64,000 bases of DNA from Propionicimonas paludicola (GCF_002563675.1 NZ_PDJC01000001.1:806001-870000); one strand, 5' to 3'. Counted from the stretch's first letter, positions 44,334-53,116 are shown. Made by a program: numbers and translations. The notes: a model not told the origin generated them from the letters alone.

Positions 44334-44569
44334 GGCAGAATGCTCGCCGCTCCGAGCACAAGGGCGAACTCGAAGAGCAGGAAGATCACCACGAGCACCG
44401 CCCAATCGAGCTTCCAATTGTCGCGCCAGTTCAGACCCGCTGGACGGCGCGGTTGGGTGGAGGCCATTCGCGCAACCATCTGGGATGTGAGACTTCCTCG
44501 GACGGCGAAGACCAGCAGGAAGACAGGGACGATCTGCGCGAGCAGTTCGCATGTTTGAGGACCGACCAT
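44321..44569 (-). CDS. Small two-helix membrane protein
   Basis: 82 residues from the ATG at 44569 (GAGGAC upstream). Two hydrophobic segments (AQIVPVFLLVFAV and LDWAVLVVIFLLFEFALVL) flank a basic loop (ARMASTQPRRPAGLNWRDNWK). It lies just upstream on the minus strand of the 39-residue membrane peptide and downstream of mutY. No family recognised; the hydrophobic pattern makes it more convincing than other short frames here. Confidence 0.5.
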   Translation of the reverse strand: MVGPQTCELLAQIVPVFLLVFAVRGSLTSQMVARMASTQPRRPAGLNWRDNWKLDWAVLVVIFLLFEFALVLGAASILPCLT

Positions 44570-44611
44570 GTCCTCACGGTAGGAGTCGGCTCTGACAGCC
44601 GGTGTGCTGGC

Positions 44612-45478
44612 TCAGCGGGGGAGCTCAAGGACGTCCCCGCGTGCGCGGACCAGGCCGTCGGCCAGCAGGGTGGCGATGGCTCGCTCGCGTTGATCGGCGT
44701 CCGGCCAATCGGGGACGATGCTTGCCTGCGGCAGCGCGTTGTCGGCGGCCTGGCGCAGGGCCCGCATCACGGCACCACGAGCCTGGCGGTCGCTGCCTTC
44801 GTAGGTGGCTTGGCGTCGGCGGGTGTCGCCGGTGTCGGGCCTTCCGGCGGCCAGCCACTGGCACTGGTCTGCGATCGGACAGGCCTCGCAGCGCGGGTTG
44901 CGGGCGGTGCAGATCAGCGCGCCGAGCTCCATGGTGGCGGCGTTGAAGGCGGCGGCATCGTCCGGTTCGTCGGGCAGCAGGGCATCCATCTCGACCAGGT
45001 CGCGGGGCGAGGCTGGCCCGGGCTGGCTGCGTCCGTGTTGGGCGCGGGCGATCACCCGACGCGTGTTGATGTCGACCACCGGCTCCCGCTGCCCGTAGGC
45101 GAAGACCGCCACGGCCCGCGCGGTGTAGTCGCCGATGCCGGTGAGGCTGAGCAGCTCGTCCACGTCGGACGGCACCTGTCCGCCGAAGCGATCCCGGATC
45201 TCGACCGCGGCCCGGTGCAGCCACAGCGCCCGGCGCGGATAGCCCAGGTTCGCCCACTGAGTGAGCGCCTCAGCCGCAGGCTCGTCGGCCAGCGCGGACG
45301 GGGTTGGCCACCGCTCCAGCCACGCCTGAAGGTGCGGGATCACCCGGTTCACCGGGGTCTGCTGCAGCATGAACTCGCTGACCAGCACGCCCCACGCGCT
45401 GAACCCGTCCTGCCGCCACGGCAGTTCGCGCGCATTGGCGGCGTACCACTCGATGAGCGCCGGGGCGAGGTTGGGCAC
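44612..45478 (-). CDS. mutY: A/G-specific adenine DNA glycosylase
   Basis: 288 residues from the GTG at 45478, typical of actinobacterial MutY, which lack part of the C-terminal MutT-like domain. The catalytic Glu is in VSEFMLQQTPV, the helix-hairpin-helix in LLSLTGIGDYTARAVAVFA, the catalytic Asp in VVDINTRRVIAR, and the 4Fe-4S cluster in CTARNPRCEACPIADQC (C-x6-C-x2-C-x5-C). It removes A opposite 8-oxoguanine. The 5' part of the gene and its start are repeated in truncated form at 47.5 kb. No ribosome binding site is evident, so the mRNA may be leaderless. Confidence 0.92.
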   Translation of the reverse strand: MPNLAPALIEWYAANARELPWRQDGFSAWGVLVSEFMLQQTPVNRVIPHLQAWLERWPTPSALADEPAAEALTQWANLGYPRRALWLHRAAVEIRDRFGGQVPSDVDELLSLTGIGDYTARAVAVFAYGQREPVVDINTRRVIARAQHGRSQPGPASPRDLVEMDALLPDEPDDAAAFNAATMELGALICTARNPRCEACPIADQCQWLAAGRPDTGDTRRRQATYEGSDRQARGAVMRALRQAADNALPQASIVPDWPDADQRERAIATLLADGLVRARGDVLELPR

Positions 45479-45492
45479 GGGGGAAGTGTAGG
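45277..45492. repeat. Direct repeat copy A (5' part of mutY)
   Basis: About 216 bp that align without any gap to 47486-47701 (constant offset of 2,209 bp), in the same orientation. The copy lies over the start and first ~65 codons of the intact mutY. Confidence 0.85.
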
Positions 45493-45801
45493 CAACGGTA
45501 CGGCGGGGCGGCGTCGGTGGTGGTGCCGCAGGTTGGGGGCGTGGGGCTGAGCGCACACCGCCATGCTGGTGACCCTGGAGGTTCCTGGTGGATTGGAGGT
45601 TCAATTGTCGGCAGCGCATAATCCCGAACCGTCGGCTGCTCTCGGGGCGCAGCCTGTTTCGCATTTTCGGAAAGGAGTTGCGTCAGGAAGGCCTTTCATG
45701 TGAGCGGCGTCCTTTATGGCCGTCCACGACCTGTTGCAAGACGCGCGCATTCATCCGTAAATGCGCTCCGGACGTCCACGAATTGCCTGTCGTTGGCCAA
45801 C
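45493..45801. other. Intergenic region between mutY start and HNH gene end
   Basis: About 310 bp with no convincing gene. It is less G/C-rich near 45590-45800. Only very short frames with start codons are present, and no clear promoter for mutY can be singled out. Confidence 0.4.
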
Positions 45802-47148
45802 TCATGCGCGCATCGGGGTGAGGAAGCGGGTGTGGGTGCGTGGCCGCTGGGTGGGGTCGGCGCGCCGGGGCGGGATGATCTCCGCTCGGCCGTCGGCTCG
45901 CAGTCGTACCTGCCAGCGATCGGCGGTCGGGTCGTGGCCCGGTTCGATGATGCCGTGGTGGTGCGCACAGACCAGGACGAGGTTTTCGAGTGACGTACTT
46001 CCGCCTGCCCACCAGGGGGTGATGTGGTGGGCGTGGCAGTCCTGAGGCGGCTTGTCGCAGCCGGGGAACACGCATCCGCCGTCGCGGAGTTCGAGGGCTG
46101 CTCTGATCGGGGTGGTGACGAGGCGTTGGGTGCGTCCGACGTCGAGGATTTCGGATGGGCTGCCAAGTACTGCGGGTAACACATCCGCGTCGCATAGCAG
46201 TCGCCGCAGGACGCTGGCCGGCACCGGCTCGTTGCTGCCGATCAGGTGTCCGGTGAGCAGCCCGTTGTCCGCGGCGGTTTTGGCGAGTTTGTCGTAGGAC
46301 AGGGCGATCACGATGCGGGGCCGGTCGCCGCCGTTGGTCGGAGCGAGTGCCTCCTGGCAGTGCCGGTTGACCATCGTGACCAGCGCGTCGGCTCGGCGCA
46401 TGGTGGGGGTGACAAGCTCTGCGAGTGGATCTCGGGCTTCGAGGGAGGCGCGTTTGTCGGCTGCGGCGTAGGCGTCGATGATCCGAATGAACGGTTCAGC
46501 ATCGGCTACTGGCAGGCTGCCACGGATGTGGACGTTGCCGTGTCCGTCGCCGAAGAACTCCAGATAGCGGCGGGCACGAGCTGCCCGCTCCTGCCGCTCA
46601 AGCCTGGCAGCTTCGAGAGTGTCGGCGGTGTCGGGGGCGAGTACTTCGACTAGGTGTGTGGTGAGCCGGCGCAGGGCGGCAGCGTCGTGGCTGGCCGCGA
46701 AGCCAACCATCATTTCTTGGCCTTGGACGAGGGTGGCCTGGTCGAACTCTCGGGGCAGGTCGGCGAGCACCGACGTGATCGCCTCAGCCTGCGAAGGCAA
46801 CACCGCCCCTGCGGCAGCCGCGGCTCCAACAATCTGGAACTGGGCGAGTCCTTGTCCGGCTTTGACGAGTCGTCTGGCCTCGCGCGGGGTGAGTTGGGCC
46901 GCGTCAGTGAGCCAGGTTGTGGTCGAGGTGCAGTACTCCCGACAGGCCGCCTCCGTCGCTTCGATCCGGGCGGCGAGTTGCTGCTGCCAAGCCTGGAGCC
47001 GGGCATCCAGCCGCAGCGCGTCCAACAGCTGGGCGAGCTGTTCGGCATCGGACGGCAGCCGCAGCCGATCATCGGTGAGAGCATCGAGAGCAGCACCAAT
47101 AACGGCAAACAACTGGCCATCAGTCAGCTCAGTGAAGCTCTCATCCAT
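45802..47148 (-). CDS. DUF222/13E12-family HNH endonuclease
   Basis: 448 residues. The first ~330 residues are the helical DUF222 (13E12 repeat) domain; the C-terminal HNH nuclease is seen as VFPGCDKPPQDCHAHHITPWW followed by GGSTSLENLVLVCAHHH, giving the His-Asn-His metal site with two zinc-binding cysteines. These genes are multicopy and mobile-like in actinobacteria (REP13E12 of mycobacteria), although a transposition mechanism is not established. Here it is bracketed by two copies of the mutY 5' region. Confidence 0.9.
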   Translation of the reverse strand: MDESFTELTDGQLFAVIGAALDALTDDRLRLPSDAEQLAQLLDALRLDARLQAWQQQLAARIEATEAACREYCTSTTTWLTDAAQLTPREARRLVKAGQGLAQFQIVGAAAAAGAVLPSQAEAITSVLADLPREFDQATLVQGQEMMVGFAASHDAAALRRLTTHLVEVLAPDTADTLEAARLERQERAARARRYLEFFGDGHGNVHIRGSLPVADAEPFIRIIDAYAAADKRASLEARDPLAELVTPTMRRADALVTMVNRHCQEALAPTNGGDRPRIVIALSYDKLAKTAADNGLLTGHLIGSNEPVPASVLRRLLCDADVLPAVLGSPSEILDVGRTQRLVTTPIRAALELRDGGCVFPGCDKPPQDCHAHHITPWWAGGSTSLENLVLVCAHHHGIIEPGHDPTADRWQVRLRADGRAEIIPPRRADPTQRPRTHTRFLTPMRA

Positions 47149-47528
47149 AACCCCACACTAAACCGCACCACTGACAGTTTTGTCGGCCTCTCCGCCCGTT
47201 AGTGGAGTTCCAGAAAAGTCGTACAGATGGTTACTGGGGAGACGATTCCGAATTAAGGAGATACGTGCTCCGGAGATGACCGCACGCGTACTTTTCGCAG
47301 CAGGGCAGACGGACCGACCGATGCGCAGATTGCTGGGATCTGCCTCGTCGGCGGTCGCAGGTTGGACACCCGCAACGTCCGCGGCTCCGAGGCGGTCGCC
47401 GGCGTGAGCGCGGTGGACCCCTTGGCCTGATCTGCTGCGTGCCGATGTGATCGGCTTCGACAGGCTTAGCCAACGAGTCGGGCTTCAGGCTCATCAACCG
47501 GCGCGGACGGAGTTGGCCACCGCTCCAG
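47149..47528. other. Intergenic region between HNH gene and mutY remnant
   Basis: 380 bp without a convincing gene. It includes one copy of the GCTTCGACAGGCTTAGCC palindrome-type element at about 47454-47471, immediately left of the direct-repeat boundary. Confidence 0.4.
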
Positions 47529-47701
47529 TCACGCGCGAGATCGCGTGACCACCCGGCTCACCGGCGTCTGCTGCAGCATGAACTCGCTGACCAGGACGCC
47601 CCACGCGCTGAACCCGTGCTGCCGCCACGGGAGAATGCGTGCATTGGCGGCGTAACACTCGATGAGCGCCGGGGTGAGACGGATCACTCGTGGAGTGTAG
47701 G
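47486..47701. repeat. Direct repeat copy B (truncated mutY 5' region)
   Basis: Gapless match to 45277-45492. Base changes include the Trp codon TGG to TGA that ends the frame at 47529. The match stops just after the start-codon-proximal GTGTAG on one side and at a palindrome element on the other. Confidence 0.85.
47529..47687 (-). pseudogene. Truncated mutY copy (first 52 codons)
   Basis: GTG at 47687 corresponds exactly to the mutY start. The frame encodes LTPALIECYAANARILPWRQ and GVLVSEFMLQQTPV, matching intact MutY including the catalytic Glu, then ends at an internal TGA where MutY has Trp. All of the helix-hairpin-helix, Asp and Fe-S parts are missing, so no active glycosylase can be made. 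Confidence 0.85.
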
Positions 47702-48341
47702 GTGCGAGGGAGGCCCGGCCTCCTGTTACTCAACCCCGATGCCAGCGCGGCGAGTTCGGCGTTGGCGGCGTCAGTGATGTCACGCGCCGCCTTCAGCGGG
47801 CAGACACTCATCGCCAGGAGTCCGCCGCTCTCGGTTCGCCAGGTCCGGAGCATGTTGGTGGTCTGGCTGCCATGCGCGCCAGCTTGAGGACCGGGCTGAT
47901 TGCAGGCGGTGACAGGGCAAGTGGGGAGGGGGCCGGGTTCCACCCCGACCCCCTCGCGGCGACATCGCACTCTGGACTCACCTCCACCCGGACACTCTTC
48001 CCGGATGCCAGTGCAGAGCGACTGTCCTCGACCTGGCAGGCTCGGACTCAGTGCCGCCTGCATGAGGCTGTAGGCTTCGGACGAGCTAGGACACCTACCC
48101 CTAACTCGAAGACGAGGCCGCGACCTCTCTGCCGCACAGGCTACTCCTTACCCAGAGCAGTATCCAGGCCTGGCTACGGTATCTGCTTCGCGTTGAGTCG
48201 AAATGAGAGGTTATCTCGAACATAGTAGTATGCTTAAGTCGATGTAGCTGAGAGGTTGTTGCAATGTTGCTCGGCCCCTAGATGCGCTAACTAAGAAGGA
48301 CTCATCAATTACCTGGCAAAGCGGACGCAGGAGGTGGCATC
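47688..48341. other. 654-bp region at the left side of the accessory cargo
   Basis: No gene with coding character is supported. A minus-strand stretch around 47720-47880 encodes protein-like sequence (TNMLRTWRTESGGLLAMSV) and may be the remnant of a lost gene. From about 48160 to 48320 the DNA becomes clearly A/T-richer than the flanks, consistent with foreign origin and with a promoter for the next gene. No tRNA fragment or attachment-site repeat was recognised. Confidence 0.45.
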
Positions 48342-49217
48342 GTGACAAGGGTTGAAGACGTGCTTGCGGGTTGGGCGCGACCCGCCTCGAGACCTCAAGC
48401 GCCGGTCCAGTACCGAGAGCTGAAGATCATCGAGCCGACGCTAACCGAAGGGTCGGCGGAGGTCGTTCGGGCGTTGTCCGAGAGCAGTGGAAAGCGAGTC
48501 GATACACCGGTTCGTAACTCGTTCGTTCGTTCGGTCGATGGCCAGCTGCCGCCCTTGGCAGCTCTTGCCTCTCGCGGGGGTAAGGGTGGGTCTGCGGTGG
48601 CAATGAAGCTCTATTTGGCGCTCATATGGAGGTGCTCGCGGGAGCCATTCGTCACTCAGGCGCCAAACCGAACCTGGGCACAGCTTCTTGACCTCCCCGA
48701 CCCGAGCCGTCGAGGGGCTCGCAGAGTCAAGGACGCTCTCGCCACTCTCCATGAGTTGGGGCTCGTGGGGCTGACGCCTGTTCGGGGGCTGCCTACCATC
48801 GTGGCGTTGCTGAGCGAGGACGGGCGAGGCCGTGCGTACACGGTGCCCTCCGATGCATACCGGCAGGCCAGGTCGCAGAGGACGCGCGAGCGCCATCAGT
48901 ACTTCAAGGTGCCCCAGCCGCTATGGGTGAGCGGCCATATGCAAGGCCTTAGTGCTGCGGGCGTCGTTATGCTCCTGATACTTCTGGAGGAGTCGCGTGA
49001 GGCCGGCACGGCTCAGTGGTGGAGCGTAGATACATTCACCCGAAGGTTTGGAGTGAGCAAGGATGTCCGCGCGCGTGGAACGAAGGAACTGGTGGCGCGG
49101 CAGCTCCTGACTGTGCGAAGAATGAGTCTTCCCCCATCGCCGGGCACCTCCAACCCGTTTGGTCAAGATTTGGTGCGTAACACCTATGAACTCATCGGTG
49201 AGGCGACGCCCACATAG
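48342..49217 (+). CDS. Tandem winged-helix-like protein of unknown function
   Basis: 291 residues from the GTG at 48342 with AGGAGG 7 bases upstream. Two regions look like winged helices: about 85-165 (KLYLALIWRCSREPFVTQ ... RRVKDALATLHELGLVGL) and about 190-285 (YFKVPQPLWVSGHMQGLSAAG ... FGVSKDVRARGTKELVARQLL). Such double winged-helix layouts occur in plasmid initiators and in DNA-binding proteins of accessory regions. No catalytic motif is seen. Codon use is less G/C-biased than in the neighbours, suggesting transfer. It converges on the TIR gene. Confidence 0.6.
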   Translation: MTRVEDVLAGWARPASRPQAPVQYRELKIIEPTLTEGSAEVVRALSESSGKRVDTPVRNSFVRSVDGQLPPLAALASRGGKGGSAVAMKLYLALIWRCSREPFVTQAPNRTWAQLLDLPDPSRRGARRVKDALATLHELGLVGLTPVRGLPTIVALLSEDGRGRAYTVPSDAYRQARSQRTRERHQYFKVPQPLWVSGHMQGLSAAGVVMLLILLEESREAGTAQWWSVDTFTRRFGVSKDVRARGTKELVARQLLTVRRMSLPPSPGTSNPFGQDLVRNTYELIGEATPT

Positions 49218-49411
49218 GTGAGGTGTCTTCCGACTGCGCCAGCACATCTGTTACGCGACGCTTGTCAGCTAGCCTGGCTCAAAAGGCCGGATGGCCATTC
49301 CGTTGCGGTGCGTAAACGCAAAGATGCATCAACCAGTGTGCCGGGTGTCTACTTGGGTGTTTGGTGGGCTGCGCGTCGTGGAGGCAAGGTTGCGCCGGGG
49401 ACGTCGTCTCG

Positions 49412-50743
49412 TCAGGCCGCCCATGCCTGAATGAGCTGAATGCTATCAGTTACGCGCGTCAACCCTCGTCGCGCGGGGACGAGTGACTTGCGGAGTGGAA
49501 CGGAGAACAACTCTGCGGGTCTCATTGAATCCAAAAGCCCTATCAACTGATCACGTACCTCGGTCAGGTCTGACAGTGGCGCAACCATGTCAGTGTATGC
49601 CTTAGATAGCCCCGTGGACTCCGGTGCTGATCCAACAATGTAACGGAGTCTTTGCATCGCAGAGTCGAGTTCTGCTGTCGCTGTGAACATTTGCTGGCCC
49701 GCGCTTTCAACTTCCTTGGCTGGTCCTCCAAACGCGTGGGCCGCCCGCATGGACCACAGCTGAATCTCCTTCGCAGAAGCGGTGGGGGGCAACGCTCCGA
49801 CGCTTCTCGCACCGTTGCCCAGTGCTTCTATGGCAGGTGCCATCGCTTCCGCCGCCGTGGTCATAGTGGCGAAGCCGGCGTTCATGAGTTCCATTATCTC
49901 GAAGAGCCCGAGCGACTCGTCGTCCTCTTCATCCTCGTCCGCCGTCTCGCTGTCGGTCATTGCGCCGCCAAGTTGATCCGGGGACAGTGTGGCGAGCCGG
50001 CTTTCGGCAGCTTGGTAGGACTGAACGAAGCGGTCTGCCAACCGAGCCATCGTGCGCTTCCACTCGGACGAACCTCGGTCAGAGAGCACCGCCTCCTCGA
50101 TGTTCTCCCACTGGCGCTCGGCTGAGACTCTCACAATCTGATCCGGCGAGTCATCGTGAAAAACGACGGGCGCCTTCAAGACCAACACGGGTAGGAGGAG
50201 TTCGGTGACCCCCAGCGTCCGGGCGTTCGAGTAAAATCGGTTAAACTCCATTCGGCAATTGGGGCTGTCGAGGTAGGCGGCGCTGAGGAGGGGGATGAAT
50301 ACTGTTGCACCCAGAATTTCGCTTGTGAGGCGCTCTTTCCAGATATCGCCCCACTGTATGTCGTCCTGGTCAACGAATGCGCGTACTTGCCGCCCCACCT
50401 TAGCGTAAACCAGGTGGGAAAGAAGTTCCTTGAATGGTCGAACCATGTTGAACGCGGCATCGTCGGCACGAGCGTAACTCAGGAACACCTTGATTCCCTC
50501 ATCAATCGCGATGGGCGCTGCAACTCGATCGGGCTGCAGGGGTTGGGGGGTCACGTTTCGTGTCTGCTGGCTCACCGGCAATTGGCGGGTGTTTCCGCGC
50601 CCCTTCTTGTGGCTGCTGGACAATGCGCGCCTGCTCTCGCTCGCTGTTGATGGAATCTTACGCAATGAAGGCGGACAATCTCGAGGGCTGGGCGGTTTCC
50701 CATCCTTCGGCCGGGGTTGGCGAGAGGAGCTCTCGGTGGTCAT
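49412..50743 (-). CDS. TIR-domain protein with coiled C-terminal region (putative defence effector)
   Basis: 443 residues from the ATG at 50743. Residues 1-80 are basic, Ser/Pro-rich and probably disordered. The TIR domain starts at IKVFLSYARADD (84-95), continues with RAFVDQDDIQWGDIWKERL and has the catalytic-type Glu in PNCRMEFNRF (about 166), the arrangement of NAD-cleaving bacterial TIRs. The second half holds an acidic stretch (SETADEDEEDDES) and long helices that may sense or oligomerise. No cyclase, argonaute or other partner is adjacent. The less G/C-rich composition and the DUF222 neighbourhood support acquisition. NADase activity and defence are inferred from the family. Confidence 0.82.
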   Translation of the reverse strand: MTTESSSRQPRPKDGKPPSPRDCPPSLRKIPSTASESRRALSSSHKKGRGNTRQLPVSQQTRNVTPQPLQPDRVAAPIAIDEGIKVFLSYARADDAAFNMVRPFKELLSHLVYAKVGRQVRAFVDQDDIQWGDIWKERLTSEILGATVFIPLLSAAYLDSPNCRMEFNRFYSNARTLGVTELLLPVLVLKAPVVFHDDSPDQIVRVSAERQWENIEEAVLSDRGSSEWKRTMARLADRFVQSYQAAESRLATLSPDQLGGAMTDSETADEDEEDDESLGLFEIMELMNAGFATMTTAAEAMAPAIEALGNGARSVGALPPTASAKEIQLWSMRAAHAFGGPAKEVESAGQQMFTATAELDSAMQRLRYIVGSAPESTGLSKAYTDMVAPLSDLTEVRDQLIGLLDSMRPAELFSVPLRKSLVPARRGLTRVTDSIQLIQAWAA

Positions 50744-51338
50744 CTGATCCCGCCCTATCGACGTGGGCTGGCAGAGCGTGCAGCTGCTGGCAGCGGGGCG
50801 TCCCAGCCGACGCTGGAGACGAGGAAGCGTGGCATCCTGGCCATGAGCGATGAAGTGTTCCGCGTTGATCGGGTCCAGGTGGCACGGGATCGCGCGCCAC
50901 GGAGGCCGCGGTCGAGTTGAGGTATCTCGAGATGGGTCCCTCGAGTCGGGAGCGCAGGACGCAGGGGCTCTCATGTATCGCGAGCCGCGGAAGTGGCGTT
51001 TTCGAGGATCACTGTGGGCAGGTGGCGTCGGCAGGCGCAGTCAGGGGGCTTGCGCAAGCGCTCGGCGGCGCTGGGTCTGCCATCACAGCTCGTCACCCGC
51101 CAGAGACCGGATCTGTCGGCGGAGATGGGGGGTGTGCTGCTCGCTGCGGTCTCGCTCCAGGCCTTTCGCGGCACCAAGAAGTCGGCGGGCGCTTGCGTGG
51201 GTGCACCATGTGGACGGCTCTCCTTGAGGCGTTGTAGTCCGAGAGGGAAGTGGTCACGACGGGCCCGTGTCTGGCGTGTGTGCCGAGCTCAGCGGCAGTG
51301 GGGAGGCCAGTTTCTGGCTGGCCAAGACCGGCACAGGG
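50744..51338. other. 595-bp region without a supported gene
   Basis: Between the TIR gene start and the end of the Mrr-propeller gene. Several overlapping frames are open, one of them (about 50993-51352, plus) with an Arg-rich product, but none has a ribosome binding site together with coherent protein character. It could hold decayed genes. Confidence 0.4.
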
Positions 51339-52889
51339 TCATTCGAGGCTGACTGTCTGTACCGCGTTGGTGTTGGCGTCGACAACGAAGGCGGTGCGGG
51401 TCGCGGGATCGACCGCCACGGATTGCGCATCGATGGCGAGGTCGATCGAGCGTGACTTCGCGGTCATGAGGTTCTGCTCGCGCAGCTGCGAGCCCTGGAC
51501 GACATAGAGGCGCTGCCGCTTGGAGTCCACGGCGATGCCTCCTGGCCCGGCGTACTTGGTGGCGGATTGCCTGAGAGACCTCGAGTCGAAGCTGTAGAGG
51601 ACTCCCGCAGAGTTGTTGGCGTAGATCTTATGTTCGTCCGTGTCGACCGTGATCAACGCACCCGCGTAAGCCTTCAGGTCGGACAGCCGGCGACCCGAAG
51701 CGATGGCGTAGGTGCGAATGGTTCCGTCTTCGTGGCTGATGAAGAGCCGTCCAGCCGATTTGTCTACGGCGATGTCTAGCACCTCGTGTCCGGCCGCGAA
51801 GGTCGCGATCGTTGCCTTGGTCTTGAGGCTGATCGCGTAGACCTTCTTGCCATCCCGGTCCGCGACGTACAGTGTGGACCCTCCGATGGCGACGCTGACC
51901 GGCTTTCCGGGGGTGTCGATCGTGTCCACGACAGACCTCGTCGCAATGTCGATCACTGACACATCGCCACTGACGTAGTTGGCTGTGTAGAGCCGTTTGC
52001 TGCTGGAGTCGAGAGCGACATCTAGCGGCTGCTCGCCGAGGCCTGCGATGCCGAACGCAGCCTTCGTCGACGGGGATGCCCCCAGGATGGGCAGCACAGA
52101 TCGCGTGGGTGAGGTCGTAGCGGCGCCGACCATGCTGCCTAGCACGATGACACCGATCGGCAACAACATGAGGACGCCGAGCATTGCCGCGACGAGGCCG
52201 AGTGCGGCCTGGCGTTGACCGCGACGCCGGCGAGCACGCTGGCGATGGGTAGGGGGCAGCTGCGTCCCTAGCGCTGCTTCGCGGGTGCCGCGGCACCCTG
52301 GGAAGCGGACGCAGCCCCAGAAGAGTGCCCCGGTCTGAGGGCCGCGCCGGGCCCGGCGCAACAGCATCGGCGACAGACACACAGGGCAGGCTGGTGCGCC
52401 GGACGACGCGGCTGGAGGCGGTGTGGACGGCGCGGGCTCTGTGGCCCCTGTCTGGAGGCAGGCGTTGCCGGTTGCCAAGAGCGACAGAACTGCGGGGCCG
52501 TCGAGCAGCTCGGTGCCGCTTTGGCGGGCGAACTCGACAGCCTCTCGGCTGAAGGTGCCTGAGGTGACGACGATGCCCCGGGTCGCACGGTTGGCGACGA
52601 CGAGCCCGAACAGCTCCCGAACGATCGGTGCGCCGACCTGCCACGCCTTCCAGTGCTTGCACTGCACGAAGATGCGTTCATCTCCACGACTGAGAATCAG
52701 ATCAATGCCGCCGTCCGCGCCAGGTGATGTCGGCAGAACTGTGAAGCCTTGGGCGCGGTACGCGGCACCGACGAGCTCTTCGAACTGGCGCCAGTCGAGC
52801 TGGCGCAGCAAGTCCAGACCGGCGGTGGTCGGGGCACCCACGCCCGAGACGGGCGCACTGCGGGTGCCGCCAGCTTCTTGGTCGGTCAC
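51339..52889 (-). CDS. Mrr-type nuclease - C4 zinc finger - transmembrane - beta-propeller fusion
   Basis: 516 residues from the GTG at 52889. Residues 28-140 are an Mrr_cat domain with the PD-(D/E)xK residues: LDWRQFEELVGAAYRAQGF, GADGGIDLIL (Asp63) and FVQCKHW (Gln76, Lys78). Residues 168-199 form a topoisomerase-type C4 zinc finger (CPVC ... GCVRFPGC). A basic stretch (RQRARRRRGQRQ) and one membrane helix (229-252) follow. Residues 280-516 are YVTN-type propeller repeats (RLYTANYVSGDVSVIDIATR, LYVADRDGKKVYAI, RLYVVQGSQL). Positive-inside charge puts the nuclease in the cytoplasm and the propeller outside. The start overlaps a small ORF stop (GTGA). Confidence 0.85.
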   Translation of the reverse strand: MTDQEAGGTRSAPVSGVGAPTTAGLDLLRQLDWRQFEELVGAAYRAQGFTVLPTSPGADGGIDLILSRGDERIFVQCKHWKAWQVGAPIVRELFGLVVANRATRGIVVTSGTFSREAVEFARQSGTELLDGPAVLSLLATGNACLQTGATEPAPSTPPPAASSGAPACPVCLSPMLLRRARRGPQTGALFWGCVRFPGCRGTREAALGTQLPPTHRQRARRRRGQRQAALGLVAAMLGVLMLLPIGVIVLGSMVGAATTSPTRSVLPILGASPSTKAAFGIAGLGEQPLDVALDSSSKRLYTANYVSGDVSVIDIATRSVVDTIDTPGKPVSVAIGGSTLYVADRDGKKVYAISLKTKATIATFAAGHEVLDIAVDKSAGRLFISHEDGTIRTYAIASGRRLSDLKAYAGALITVDTDEHKIYANNSAGVLYSFDSRSLRQSATKYAGPGGIAVDSKRQRLYVVQGSQLREQNLMTAKSRSIDLAIDAQSVAVDPATRTAFVVDANTNAVQTVSLE

Positions 52890-53116
52890 GGGGCACCGCC
52901 CATCGAACCCGTGCGACAGCCAGCGCGGGGGCGGGTGATACTCATGATCTCCTTGGGGTCGGCCCTTCCATCTTGCCGCTTGGGCAGTGGTTGTGCAGTC
53001 GCCCGTAGGGGAGCGTTTTGTACGACTTCGCCGCCGAGCTTGGAGTTGAAGCCCTGCTGTTGGCAGCGTTCGTGTTCGGCGAAGCTGAGCCCGAGATCGG
53101 ACTTGTCGAAGCGCAC
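52886..53116 (-). CDS. Small ORF translationally coupled to the Mrr-propeller gene
   Basis: From a GTG at 53116, 76 residues ending in the TGA whose bases overlap the GTG of the next gene (GTGA at 52889-52886). The N-terminal part (FDKSDLGLSFAEHERCQQQG) looks like structured protein; the rest is basic and Pro-rich. It begins 19 bp after the erythromycin-esterase-like gene. No ribosome binding site is visible and the frame is also open further upstream, so the start is uncertain. No family recognised. Confidence 0.45.
   Translation of the reverse strand: MRFDKSDLGLSFAEHERCQQQGFNSKLGGEVVQNAPLRATAQPLPKRQDGRADPKEIMSITRPRAGCRTGSMGGAP

Noticed and set aside
45802-47148. Group I intron or intein carrying the HNH gene
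   Set aside because: The HNH gene lies outside mutY, which is intact; no splice-site or intein motifs are visible.
47872-48225. 117-codon plus-strand frame left of the winged-helix gene
   Set aside because: Composition is not protein-like and changes abruptly; probably chance opening in non-coding DNA.
50993-51352. 119-codon Arg-rich frame between TIR and Mrr-propeller genes
   Set aside because: No ribosome binding site, mixed composition in both halves and overlap with the end of the Mrr-propeller gene.
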